The notes under the pieces: generated by a model
What the model saw: only the letters and a program-made list of their open reading frames with translations
Database searches by the model: none
What the model was told of the DNA's origin: nothing
Shown: piece by piece, positions 1 through 8,352 of the stretch
Layout of the letters: the number at the start of each line of letters is the position of its first letter
How positions within the stretch are numbered: position 1 is the first letter of the stretch
Position numbers and translations under genes: made by a program
Source of the DNA: Brevibacterium pigmentatum
GTDB taxonomy: Bacteria; Actinomycetota; Actinomycetes; Actinomycetales; Brevibacteriaceae
Assembly: GCF_011617465.1 (NCBI RefSeq)
Contig: NZ_CP050153.1
Location: 744,001 to 808,000 of the forward strand
Length of the DNA: 64,000 nucleotides
Reading direction: 5' to 3'

Positions 1-2
1 AT

Positions 3-356
3 GGGGTCCCCGTTTCCGCTGGGCGCAGGCAAGTGCGAGCAGTCGCAGCTTCGGGATCTGTGGCTGCCGAAATGTCCGTGCCAATCGGCGCTCCATTGCT
101 GGTGCTAGAAGGCACCAGTCTCGATTCTGCAGGGTCAGCCATAGAATACTTCTGCACCTGGCACAGAGGCGATCAGGTCGTTTTCGATGTCGATGCAGGG
201 GCCAGTGCCCAGGACGGTTCGCGCTCGTTCAAATCAGGAAGCGTGAATCCACACAGTTCGCCAGACGAAACCTTGGGACTGAGCGCCAGCGCACTCCGAC
301 TCGCTGAGTCTTTGACAGAATTTGCTACGCGTATCTCAGATGAGTCTCAAAGTTGA
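3..356 (+). CDS. GntR-family regulator, C-terminal (UTRA) fragment, cut by window start
   Basis: The frame is open to the first base of the window and ends in TGA at 354-356, so this is the 3' part of a longer gene. The visible part resembles the UTRA effector domain of HutC-type GntR repressors: a small-residue stretch, then VPIGAPLLVLEGTSLD, the IEYFCTWHRGD block and a final hydrophobic strand. The DNA-binding winged helix would lie outside the window. UTRA domains bind small metabolites and release the N-terminal HTH from DNA. The tail after the UTRA strand (about 50 residues, Ser-rich) is longer than usual. Its target is unknown; the frameshifted amidohydrolase lies opposite, 112 bp away. 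Confidence 0.7.
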   Translation, partial: GVPVSAGRRQVRAVAASGSVAAEMSVPIGAPLLVLEGTSLDSAGSAIEYFCTWHRGDQVVFDVDAGASAQDGSRSFKSGSVNPHSSPDETLGLSASALRLAESLTEFATRISDESQS

Positions 357-407
357 ATCGCTGGATACTTATTGATGAGTTAACTATTCGGGGGACTCGG
401 CCGCCAC

Positions 408-435
408 ATCACCGGCCAGCAGGCCTTCCGGTGAT
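408..435. terminator. hairpin between convergent genes
   Basis: ATCACCGG (408-415) and CCGGTGAT (428-435) form a perfect 8-bp stem over a 12-nt loop. It sits between the convergent ends of the GntR gene and the amidohydrolase. No clear U-tract is seen, so a bidirectional terminator is inferred from position. Confidence 0.4.
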
Positions 436-468
436 CTGATCCGAGCCGCGGTCGGCCGGTATCCACGA

Positions 469-1543
469 TCAGCTGCTGACCTGCACCCCGCCGACCCACA
501 CCTCGGCGGGGGTGCGCAGACCGTCCAGCTCAGCCAGCGGATCGGTCCCGATGACCAGCAGATCCGCACGGCCGCCTTCGACGATCCGCCCCCGGTCCAC
601 TCAGCCCGAGCGCATCGGCTGCGCCCGAGGTGGCCGACCGGACCGCCTCGGCGGCAGTCATCCCGGCGTCGATCAGATAGCCAAGCTCATCGTGCAGCGA
701 CGCCCCGTGGGGCACGGGCGCGAATGGCGTCTCGTTCGCATCGGTGCCCGCAATGATCCGAACCCCCGCTGCATGCAGGGCGCGCACATTCGACAGGGCG
801 AGGGCAAACGCGGAATCGGCGTTCTCGCCGAGGCGGGCATCGGCAATCGCACGCATCATCACCAAAGTGGGTGAGACGATGGTACCCGTCTCGACGATCC
901 GAGAGATCGTCGCCTCGCTCAGCCGTGCCCCGAAAGGGACATGCGTGAGCACATCGACACCGGCTTCGAGGCCGCGATCGAACGCCCCCGGAGTGACCGC
1001 ATGGGCGACGGTGAGCAGCTCCCGGTCGTGGGCTCCGTCGACGAGCGCCCGCAGGGTCGGAATATCGAGGGCGGGCACCTCGGTGGCGTCCGGATCCTCG
1101 ATGATGATCTTGATGAGATCGGCTCCGCCGGCCTCCCTCCAGTCGAGGAACCGGCCGGCATCGTCGGGCCCGGTGACACCGGATTCGACAGGGAATCCCA
1201 TCACCTCGATCTGTGAGCTCCCCGGCGCCGAGGCGGCCGATCCGGCGCTGACGATCCCCGGGATTCCGCGGTTGGACCGGAGATCGTCGACAAACGAGTC
1301 CGGATGCGTCCCGAGATCGACGAGCGTCGTCAGCCCCGGGCGAAGAGCACCGACGAGCGGCTCCCGTGATTTCAGGTGCACATGGGTGTCTATGAGTCCC
1401 GGCAGAACGAATCCGTTCGACTCCGCAGACGGGTCCTCGGCAGGGGGGATCGTCGTGATCGTGTCGGCGAAGTCGATGTCGACGGCATCGCCGATGGCAG
1501 CGGTGTCGACATCGATGATGTGCACATTGCGCAGAGTCGTCAT
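469..1543 (-). pseudogene. amidohydrolase (imidazolonepropionase-like), frameshifted near its C-terminus
   Basis: A metal-dependent amidohydrolase. The first HxH motif (DTHVH, residues 52-56), a LIKIIIEDP strand with a candidate bridging Lys, VAHAV and LTHVPF histidines and the AGTDAN aspartate are all present. Near base 597 the frame breaks: one extra G in the minus-strand run gtGGAccgg moves translation into a tail that stops at 530. Removing that G restores a typical ending (DRGRIVEGGRADLLVIGTDP) that runs to a stop at 469-471. This is either a real +1 frameshift or a sequencing error. The metal site lies before the break, but the C-terminal strands that close the composite domain would be lost. 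Substrate unknown. Confidence 0.75.
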
Positions 1544-1549
1544 GGACCC

Positions 1550-1555
1550 ACCCTA
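1550..1555 (-). promoter_or_regulatory. -10 element, probable leaderless start of the amidohydrolase
   Basis: TAGGGT on the minus strand lies 6 nt before the ATG at 1543 with no Shine-Dalgarno between them. Transcription would begin at or next to the start codon. Confidence 0.5.
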
Positions 1556-1578
1556 GTCACCGCAGTAAACTGCAATCC

Positions 1579-2463
1579 TCACAGTTCCGGGAACGTGACC
1601 CCGGTCAGCTCTTCGGAGACCGCCCATAGTCGGCGAGCCACCTCGGTGTCGGTGGACTTCGCCGAACGGGATGCGAACCCAGGCTTTCCACGGATCTCGA
1701 GCGGACCGGTCGGCCCGATGTAGCTGCCACCGGGCAGATCGGCGACAGCGGCACAGAGGATCGGCCGTGCCCCGCCCTGCTCGCTCTGAGCGACCACCCG
1801 GGTGAACGCACGGCTGACTCGAGCGTCCAGGGAACCGTCGTCGCTGGAGTTGAAGAGGTTCGTCGCCGCCAAACCCGGATGGGCGGCCGTCGCGATCACC
1901 GAGGATGAGCGCTCGGACAGCCTGCGCTGAAGTTCGGAGACGAAAAGCAGGTTCGAAAGCTTCGACTGACCATAGGCGGCCATCGGCCGATACGGTCGCC
2001 TCTTCCACTGAAGGTCGTCGAAATCGATCGTGCCGAACCGGTGGGCGATGGAGGAGACGGCGACGATGCGCTCACGCACCTGCGGAAGCAGCAGATTCGT
2101 CAGGGCGAAATGCCCGAGGTGGTTCGTCCCGAACTGCGATTCGAACCCGTCGACGGTCCGGTACAGGGGCGGGATCATGATCCCCGCATTGTTGATGAGG
2201 AGATCGACCGGTGCGGTGAAGTCCGCCGCGAAATCGCGTACTGAGGACAGGTCGGCGAGGTCGAGGTCGCGCACCTCGGTGCTGCCCGGCATCGTCGCTG
2301 CGGCGGCCTCACCCTTCGCACGGTTGCGCACGGCCAGGACGACATGAGCTCCTCGACCGGCCAGAACCCGGGCAGTGACCCGGCCGAGTCCGCTGTTCGC
2401 GCCGGTGATGAGGGCCGTACGCCCGGTGAGAGCGGGAACGCCGAAATCGATCGGAGAAGTCAT
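1579..2463 (-). CDS. short-chain dehydrogenase/reductase, retinol dehydrogenase-like
   Basis: A classical SDR with Rossmann fold. It has the dinucleotide-binding motif TGANSGLG (residues 20-27), NNAG (91-94), a catalytic Ser in VSS (about 137) and YGQSK (Tyr164, Lys168). Arg after the second strand (VRNRAKG) suggests NADP(H). At 294 residues it matches the RDH/WW-oxidoreductase-like SDRs common in actinobacteria, which act on hydrophobic alcohols or aldehydes; the substrate cannot be deduced. It ends 35 bp before the amidohydrolase start on the same strand. A -10 element six bases before the ATG suggests a leaderless message. Confidence 0.85.
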   Translation of the reverse strand: MTSPIDFGVPALTGRTALITGANSGLGRVTARVLAGRGAHVVLAVRNRAKGEAAAATMPGSTEVRDLDLADLSSVRDFAADFTAPVDLLINNAGIMIPPLYRTVDGFESQFGTNHLGHFALTNLLLPQVRERIVAVSSIAHRFGTIDFDDLQWKRRPYRPMAAYGQSKLSNLLFVSELQRRLSERSSSVIATAAHPGLAATNLFNSSDDGSLDARVSRAFTRVVAQSEQGGARPILCAAVADLPGGSYIGPTGPLEIRGKPGFASRSAKSTDTEVARRLWAVSEELTGVTFPEL

Positions 2464-2469
2464 GGAGTC

Positions 2470-2475
2470 ATCCTA
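2470..2475 (-). promoter_or_regulatory. -10 element, probable leaderless start of the SDR gene
   Basis: TAGGAT on the minus strand is 6 nt before the ATG at 2463; no ribosome binding site lies between. Confidence 0.55.
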
Positions 2476-2530
2476 GGGTCCCGCCCTGGCAGTCAGCTGT
2501 CCAGCCGCCCCGCCGCCCCGCCGAATTTGT

Positions 2531-2536
2531 TAGGGT
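2531..2536 (+). promoter_or_regulatory. -10 element of ABC exporter operon, overlapping an iron-box-like half site
   Basis: TAGGGT is 7 nt before the GTG at 2544 and no Shine-Dalgarno is visible, so the transcript is probably leaderless. The surrounding TTAGGGTAG (2530-2538) matches 8 of 9 bases of the left half of the DtxR/IdeR iron box (TTAGGTTAG), but the right half does not match. Iron control is therefore only a possibility. Confidence 0.45.
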
Positions 2537-2543
2537 AGCCTTC

Positions 2544-4295
2544 GTGCCGAAGATCCCTGAAACTGGTGCGCAGCTGCTGCGCCGAGCTGCCCGTCGGCGC
2601 ATCCGTGAACTGCTCGGCGGATCGGGCGCGCTGTCGGTATGGCAGGTCTGCGAAGCGCTTGTGCCGGTGGCGATCGGAATCATCGTCGACCGTGCGATCA
2701 TCCCGCTGTCGATCCCGGCTCTCATCATCTCCATCATCGGCCTCGGCATCCTCTTCACCGTGCTCAGCCTCGGCTACCGCTTCGGTGCACGTCTGTGCAA
2801 CTCCGCCCGCGAGCACGAAGCCCACGCCCTGCGTGCCGAGATCACACACGCAGCCCTGACCGCATCACACCTGCCGGCCGACCGCACCTCGGGTGAGGTC
2901 CTGTCCATCGCCTCGGCCGATGCCGACGCCGCGGCCGCGTCCTTCCAACAGGCCGGACGCGGCATCGCTTCGGTGCTGGGCATGATCACCGCAGCGATAT
3001 TCCTCCTCATCGCCGACCCCGTGACCGGACTCGTCGTCCTCATCGCCGTGCCCATCGGCCTGATCATCGTCGCCCTGCCTGGCCGGTCCGTCTCGGCGCG
3101 GGCAGCCGCGCAGCTCGACGCCGTCGCCTCGGCGGGACGCTCGGCCTCCGACCTCATGCACGGACTGCGCGTGATCAAGGCAATGGGCGGGGAGCCGTGG
3201 GCGGTGCGTCGTTATCGCGCCACCTCCGATGCGGCCGCCGACGCCGGCATCGCCACAGGTGAGAGGACTGGACGCCTGGCCGGTCTCGGTGCGCTCGTCA
3301 TGTCCGCGGTCCTGGCGATCGTCCTCGTCGTCGCGGGCCTGCGCCTCATCGACGGCCAGATGAGCGTCGGCGCCCTCATCGGCATCCTCGGCATGACCGC
3401 GTTCCTCACCGAGCCCATGCGCGCACTCGCCGAGATCGTCGGCCTCTTCGCCCAATCCCATGGCGCCGCCGAACGGATCGCTCGCTTGCTCACCAGCCTC
3501 GATGCTGCGGCCAGCACCGATACGACAGACGCCCTCGCCGAGGCGGCCCCCACCACCCGTGATGCCGCCGATATCCGCCCGAGCGTGACCACCACCGAAT
3601 CCGGAATCACCATCACCGGATGGCCGCCGACCGCCGAGTCCCGGGAACTCACCACCGCTGGCGGTTCGCTGACCTGCATCGTCTCCGACGACGCGGAGGA
3701 CGCTGCCGTGCTGCTGGCTGAGCTGACCTCCCATGCCCGGAGTCTCGGCCCCGCCCGGATGCTCGTCGCACCCCACGACGTCGACCTGTTCGAAGGCACC
3801 ATCGGATCGAACATCACGATGGTCGTCGCCGACGACAGCGCAGACACCGACGACCGCACAGACGTAGCCGAACACCCGCCGATCTCGGCGGAGGTGCTCA
3901 CCGCCTCGGGAGTCGACGAGCTGCTCGACCTCGTCGACGGCGGTCTCGACTACCGGATCCAGGAACTCGGCGGGAACCTCTCCGGCGGTCAGCGGCAGCG
4001 CGTCGCATTGGCTCGTGCGCTCCACGCCGATCCCGAGATCCTCGTCCTCGTCGAACCCACGACCGCCGTCGACGCCGTCACCGAAGCGAGGATCGCCCAG
4101 GGACTCTGCCGACTGCGCCGCCGGACACGAGAACAGGCCACGATCATCCTCACCTCCTCGCCAGCCTTCCTCGCCGCCGCGGATACCGTCGTCTATCGCC
4201 CGACGTCCGGCTGCCTGCTCGTGGGCCGTCATGCCGACCTCCTCGAGACAGACACCGACAGCGCGGAAGCCTACCGAGATGCGGTGACCCGATGA
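2544..4295 (+). CDS. ABC exporter half-transporter with degenerate ATP site (subunit 1)
   Basis: A membrane-NBD fusion of the type I exporter class, 583 residues. Transmembrane segments fill residues 30-300; the nucleotide-binding domain follows from about 350. That domain is strikingly eroded: no GxxGxGK[ST] is found where Walker A should be (about 372-390), the Walker B aspartate is Val (ILVLVEP, 499-505) and the H-loop His is replaced (TSSP, 537-540). The signature LSGGQRQ (479-485) is intact. It can therefore donate a signature motif but not bind ATP canonically. It overlaps the next gene by ATGA and almost surely forms a heterodimer with it. Cargo unknown; siderophore-related or drug export are possible. 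The GTG start is chosen because a -10 lies 7 nt upstream. Confidence 0.85.
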   Translation: MPKIPETGAQLLRRAARRRIRELLGGSGALSVWQVCEALVPVAIGIIVDRAIIPLSIPALIISIIGLGILFTVLSLGYRFGARLCNSAREHEAHALRAEITHAALTASHLPADRTSGEVLSIASADADAAAASFQQAGRGIASVLGMITAAIFLLIADPVTGLVVLIAVPIGLIIVALPGRSVSARAAAQLDAVASAGRSASDLMHGLRVIKAMGGEPWAVRRYRATSDAAADAGIATGERTGRLAGLGALVMSAVLAIVLVVAGLRLIDGQMSVGALIGILGMTAFLTEPMRALAEIVGLFAQSHGAAERIARLLTSLDAAASTDTTDALAEAAPTTRDAADIRPSVTTTESGITITGWPPTAESRELTTAGGSLTCIVSDDAEDAAVLLAELTSHARSLGPARMLVAPHDVDLFEGTIGSNITMVVADDSADTDDRTDVAEHPPISAEVLTASGVDELLDLVDGGLDYRIQELGGNLSGGQRQRVALARALHADPEILVLVEPTTAVDAVTEARIAQGLCRLRRRTREQATIILTSSPAFLAAADTVVYRPTSGCLLVGRHADLLETDTDSAEAYRDAVTR

Positions 4296-6079
4296 CGGCA
4301 CCGATGAACACCACCCTGACGATCGCCTCGCGGCGTCGCTCCTTCGCCCACCTGGCCCCGCTGCTGCGCCGCCGAGCCGGCTGGATCGTCCTCCTCGTCG
4401 TCGCAGGACTGGCCAATGCCGGTGCCGGTCTCGTCGGGCCGTGGGCGATCGGCCGTCTCGTCGACGAACTCCCCGCCGGAGCCGGCCCAGAACTCGTGTG
4501 GACGTGTGCCATCGCCGTCGCGATCGCCGGCATCGTCATGGCCGCCGGCACATGGATCGGCGCCTGGGCACTCGCGCGCATCGCGATGCCCGTCGTCGCC
4601 GAACTGCGCACCGAGGTCGTCGACTCCGCCCTGACGCTCGAGTCACAGCGGATCGAACGCACCGGCACCGGCGACCTCGTCTCCCGCGTCGCTGACGACT
4701 CGCGAAAGATCGGCGAGGCCGCCGGCCAAGTGCTGCCGCTCGTCGTCGAATCCCTCCTCGTCGTGGTGGTCTCCGCATTCGGCCTGGCCGCCATCGACTG
4801 GCGTCTCGGCCTCACCGGGCTCGTCGCAGTGCCGATGTACTGGCTCACCCTGCGCTGGTATCTGCCCAGATCAGAACCCATCTACAAAGAGGAACGCGCG
4901 GCTTTCGGCAGGCGTGCCGGGCGCCTGCTCGGCGGACTCACCGGAGGTGCGACCCTGCGCGCCTATCGTGCCGAGGCAGGGGAGATGCGACGCATCGACT
5001 CCGCCTCCGCGCATGCCCGCAACCTGTCGATCGACGTCTTCCGATTCGTCACCCGGGCCTTCGGCCGCAACAACCGCGCCGAGGCGGTCGTCCTCTCACT
5101 GCTCCTCATCGCCGGCTTCGTCCTCGTCTGGTTCGGCGAGTCCACCGCCGGAGCCGTGACCACAGCGGCCCTGGTCTTCCACCGCCTCTTCAACCCCATC
5201 GGCGCCCTCGTCGGACTCTTCGACCAGGTCCAATCGGCCGGCGCCTCCCTGACCCGCATGGTCGGAGTCAGCGACGAAGCCCGAACCGCGTCGAAGTGCT
5301 CGACCCAGGCCGCGCCCGCCGCCCCGCGGCTCGTGCTCGAGGACCTGTGGTTCTCCTACGACACGGACCCGGACACGGACAATCATGTGCTGCGCGGGGT
5401 GAACCTGAGCATCGCGCCGGGTGAGCACATCGCCGTCGTCGGCACCACCGGTGCCGGGAAGACGACGCTGGCGAAGATCGCCGCGGGACTGTCAGCCCCC
5501 GGTCGCGGACGGGCACGTCTCACGGATGGCGGGGCCACCTCGGCGAACGGGGTGGACGTGGGATCGATGGACGAATCCGCGCTGCGCCGGCATATCGCCA
5601 TGGTCGCGCAGGAGGTGCATACCTTCTCCGGCAGCCTGCGTGACAACATCAGCCTGCCGCGTCCGGACGCGAGCGACGACGATGTGCGGCAGGCTCTGGA
5701 CGTGGTCGGCGCCGGGTGGGTGACAGCCCTGCCGAACGGCCTCGACACGCAGATCGGGGAGGGCGGGGTCCGCCTGTCCGCGGTCCAGGAACAGACGATC
5801 GCGCTCGCCCGCCTGGTGCTGGCCGACCCGGACTTCGCGATCCTCGACGAAGCCACCGCCGAGGCGGGATCGGCTGGAGCCCATGTCCTCGAATCCTCCG
5901 CCGAGGCGGCCCTTGCCGGCCGTGGCGCGCTCATCGTCGCGCACCGGCTCAGTCAGGCGGAGAAGGCCGACCGGATCCTCGTCATGGAGCACGGACGCGT
6001 CGTCGAGGAAGGCACTCATGCCGAACTCGTCGCCGCCGGCGGACGGTACGCCGAGTTGTGGGAGGCATGGTCGGGCTGA
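4292..6079 (+). CDS. ABC exporter half-transporter with intact Walker motifs (subunit 2)
   Basis: The partner of the preceding gene, 595 residues: transmembrane domain (about 30-310), then an NBD with Walker A GTTGAGKT (384-391), Q-loop (VAQE, about 438-441), Walker B FAILDEAT (515-522) and H-loop His551 (VAHRL). Its signature is degraded to LSAVQEQ (495-501). It therefore complements subunit 1 exactly: one composite site would combine this Walker A/B/H-loop with the partner's LSGGQ, while the other site lacks every key element. Heterodimeric exporters with one hydrolytic site are known (TM287/288, BmrCD, TAP), but this pair is at the extreme end. Translation is coupled through ATGA. Confidence 0.85.
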   Translation: MTAPMNTTLTIASRRRSFAHLAPLLRRRAGWIVLLVVAGLANAGAGLVGPWAIGRLVDELPAGAGPELVWTCAIAVAIAGIVMAAGTWIGAWALARIAMPVVAELRTEVVDSALTLESQRIERTGTGDLVSRVADDSRKIGEAAGQVLPLVVESLLVVVVSAFGLAAIDWRLGLTGLVAVPMYWLTLRWYLPRSEPIYKEERAAFGRRAGRLLGGLTGGATLRAYRAEAGEMRRIDSASAHARNLSIDVFRFVTRAFGRNNRAEAVVLSLLLIAGFVLVWFGESTAGAVTTAALVFHRLFNPIGALVGLFDQVQSAGASLTRMVGVSDEARTASKCSTQAAPAAPRLVLEDLWFSYDTDPDTDNHVLRGVNLSIAPGEHIAVVGTTGAGKTTLAKIAAGLSAPGRGRARLTDGGATSANGVDVGSMDESALRRHIAMVAQEVHTFSGSLRDNISLPRPDASDDDVRQALDVVGAGWVTALPNGLDTQIGEGGVRLSAVQEQTIALARLVLADPDFAILDEATAEAGSAGAHVLESSAEAALAGRGALIVAHRLSQAEKADRILVMEHGRVVEEGTHAELVAAGGRYAELWEAWSG

Positions 6080-6095
6080 GGCAGCCCGAACCCGA

Positions 6096-7463
6096 TCAGC
6101 TCAGGCCGAGCACCGTCGTGGCGATCGTGAAGTAGATGATGAGGCCCGTGGCATCGCAGAATGTCGAGATGAACGGGTTGGAGAACACCGCCGGATCCGC
6201 CCCGACCTTCTTCGCGATGATCGGCATCAGACCGCCCACCGTCGCGGCCATCATGCACACCGACAGCAGGGTCAGGCCGATGACCAGTCCGATCGCCCAA
6301 CCATAGACGAGCCCAGCGATGATGAAGCCCAATGTGCCGAGCACGGTACCGAGCACCGCGCCCACCCGCAGCTCTCTCCAGATCACGCGCCCGAGATCGC
6401 GGACCCGTACCTCACCGACGGCCAGGGCACGGGTGACGGTCGTGGCCGCTTGGTTGCCGGTGTTGCCGCCCGTGCCGGTGAGCAGCGGAATGAAGAGGGC
6501 GAGGACGACGACCTGATCGAGACGGTTCTCATAGACTTCGAGGACTTGGACGGTGAGGATCGCGGACACGGCGAGGACGAGCAGCCACACGATGCGGCTC
6601 TTGACCAGCCGGATGATGGTCGAGGACAGGTAGGAGCGATCCAGCGGCTCCGTACCGGAACCGCGGGCGAGGTCCTCCGCGTCCTCCTCGTCGACGATGT
6701 CGAGGACGTCATCCATGGTGAGGATGCCGACGAGCCGTTCCTCCTCATCGGTCACCGGCATCGCAATGAGCCGGTGGGAGAGGAACTCACGCGAGGCCAC
6801 CTCACGGTCGGTCAGCGCATGGGTGCTCAGCGAATCACGCACCATGTCTTCGATGATCGTGTCCTCATCGGCGGCCAGCAGGTTGCGCAGCGACACCACT
6901 CCCCGCAGCACCCTGCCGGGACCGACGACGGGCAGCAGGTAGACGGTCTCGGGTCCGTCGATGCGGGCGCGGACGACCTCCATCGCCTGGGCCGCCGTCC
7001 AATCCTCGTGGATGCCGAGCACCTCCGGAGACATGTACCGACCGATCGCGGACTTCGGGTAGCCCAGCACCGCCGAGGTCATCTCTCGTTCGTCCGGGGT
7101 CAACCCCTTCATCAGGCGGCTGGCTACGCTCGCGGGCAGTTCGCCGAACAGTTCGGCGCGATCATCGGGGTCGAGGCCCTCGACGATATCGGCGACCTCG
7201 GGTTCGCGGAGATTGCCGATGAGTTCGGCCTGGTAGGCCGGAGGCAGGTCCTCGAAGACGTCGAGCGCCTCCTCCTTCGTCAGCACGCGGAAGAGCATCG
7301 CCGACTGCAGCGGGGTCGAGGTATGGACGAGGCGAGCGATCTCGGCGCGCGGGACCTGCCGGGCGAGACCGGCGATCTCGTCGAGAGTACCGGGATCGAT
7401 CCTGCCGGTGAGTGCGGATTCGAGTCGGTCGGCCGCCTCGGTGCCCTCTGTCGTATCGGCCAC
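6096..7463 (-). CDS. mgtE: MgtE-type magnesium transporter
   Basis: A 455-residue MgtE Mg2+ channel/transporter. It has an N-terminal superhelical MgtE_N domain (to about 130) and a CBS pair (about 135-255) with many acidic residues typical of the cytosolic Mg2+ sensor. Five membrane helices follow, with the conserved GTGGNTGNQAATT segment and the pore-facing Asp in FCDATGLIIYF near the C-terminus. In the family, Mg2+ bound between the CBS and N domains closes the pore. I chose the GTG at 7463 because an AGGTGAGGGGG ribosome binding site precedes it; an open frame continues upstream but into a low-complexity stretch opposite the divergent regulator gene. It ends 17 bp from the convergent exporter gene. 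Confidence 0.9.
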   Translation of the reverse strand: MADTTEGTEAADRLESALTGRIDPGTLDEIAGLARQVPRAEIARLVHTSTPLQSAMLFRVLTKEEALDVFEDLPPAYQAELIGNLREPEVADIVEGLDPDDRAELFGELPASVASRLMKGLTPDEREMTSAVLGYPKSAIGRYMSPEVLGIHEDWTAAQAMEVVRARIDGPETVYLLPVVGPGRVLRGVVSLRNLLAADEDTIIEDMVRDSLSTHALTDREVASREFLSHRLIAMPVTDEEERLVGILTMDDVLDIVDEEDAEDLARGSGTEPLDRSYLSSTIIRLVKSRIVWLLVLAVSAILTVQVLEVYENRLDQVVVLALFIPLLTGTGGNTGNQAATTVTRALAVGEVRVRDLGRVIWRELRVGAVLGTVLGTLGFIIAGLVYGWAIGLVIGLTLLSVCMMAATVGGLMPIIAKKVGADPAVFSNPFISTFCDATGLIIYFTIATTVLGLS

Positions 7464-7588
7464 GCATGCCCCCTCACCTCGGACGGAAACTCCCGCAGTC
7501 AAGCCTAGGCCATCGCCGAGGCGGTGCCGGGCTCGCCCCGACAGCGCGCAGCCGCGACATTTCGGGCAGCACCGAAACAACACAGCCA

Positions 7589-7594
7589 TACGAT
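7589..7594 (+). promoter_or_regulatory. -10 element of the ArsR-like regulator gene
   Basis: TACGAT lies 6 nt before the ATG at 7601. The intervening GGTGGC could act as a weak ribosome binding site, but the spacing fits a leaderless start. Confidence 0.45.
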
Positions 7595-7600
7595 GGTGGC

Positions 7601-8311
7601 ATGACGAGGAGATTCCCGGAGTCCGCACCGACCATCGCCGCTCTGGCGTCGGCCATCGCCGACCCGAGGCGCGTGATGATCTGTGCCAGCCTCCTCGACG
7701 GTCGTGCCTGGACGCTCACCGAGCTCTCCCGTGCCCTGTCGATTCCGATGTCGTCACTGTCCGAACACGTCAACGTCCTCATCGACCACGATATTCTCGC
7801 CGAGCGACGGGAGGGGCGACACCGCTATGTCCAGATCGCCTCGACCGACGCAGCCGACTGGTTGGAGCACACCGGAGCTCTGGCCGGCGGATCGATGACC
7901 GCAGCACCGACGTTGGCTGCGAAGACCCGTGACCGTCAGCTCATCGAAGCCCGCACCTGCTACCGACACATCGCGGGCCGGTTCGGAACTCAGCTCTTCT
8001 CCGCACTGATGCAGCGAGAATGGATCGATCCGTCACTCACCATCAGCGAATCCGGGAGGGCCGGGCTCGCCGAGGCATTCGGACTCGATGTCGGACGACC
8101 GACGACCTCGTCGCGACCCCTTGTGCGCCGGTGCCTCGATTGGACGGAGCGCCGCTCCCACCTCGGCGGTCGCCTCGGCGATGACATCTGCCGCACCTTC
8201 TTCGACCGCGGGTGGATTCTGCGACGCCCGCACTCGCGAGCCCTGACGATCACTGCGGACGGACGCGACCGCCTCGACTGGGTGCTCAGCGCACAGCGAG
8301 ATCATCTCTGA
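7601..8311 (+). CDS. ArsR-like winged-helix regulator with C-terminal extension
   Basis: The 236-residue protein starts with an ArsR-type winged helix (about residues 10-75: IADPRRVMICASLLDGRA, recognition helix around IPMSSLSEHVNVL, wing ERREGRHRYVQI). No paired cysteines or histidines typical of metal-sensing ArsR proteins are seen at the expected helix positions. The C-terminal half is twice the usual ArsR length and ends in a segment (DRGWILRRPHSRALTITADG) that itself resembles a winged-helix wing, suggesting a second DNA-binding-like or ligand domain. The gene is 41 bp upstream of the PEP-mutase-family enzyme on the same strand, which it may control. Confidence 0.7.
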   Translation: MTRRFPESAPTIAALASAIADPRRVMICASLLDGRAWTLTELSRALSIPMSSLSEHVNVLIDHDILAERREGRHRYVQIASTDAADWLEHTGALAGGSMTAAPTLAAKTRDRQLIEARTCYRHIAGRFGTQLFSALMQREWIDPSLTISESGRAGLAEAFGLDVGRPTTSSRPLVRRCLDWTERRSHLGGRLGDDICRTFFDRGWILRRPHSRALTITADGRDRLDWVLSAQRDHL

Positions 8312-8352
8312 CCGCCAGCGAACAATCCGCCATCGACCAAAGGAGACCGACG

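Noticed and set aside
2530..2548. DtxR/IdeR iron box before the ABC exporter
   Set aside because: Only the left half site matches; the right half does not, and the bases are explained by the -10 element.
2865..4301. Long open frame antisense to the ABC subunit 1 gene
   Set aside because: High-GC shadow: low-complexity Gly/Asp/Arg composition, no domain and no ribosome binding site, while the plus strand encodes a clear transporter.
6090..7600. Magnesium riboswitch controlling mgtE
   Set aside because: The mgtE 5' region is short and shows no conserved M-box or ykoK-like structure.
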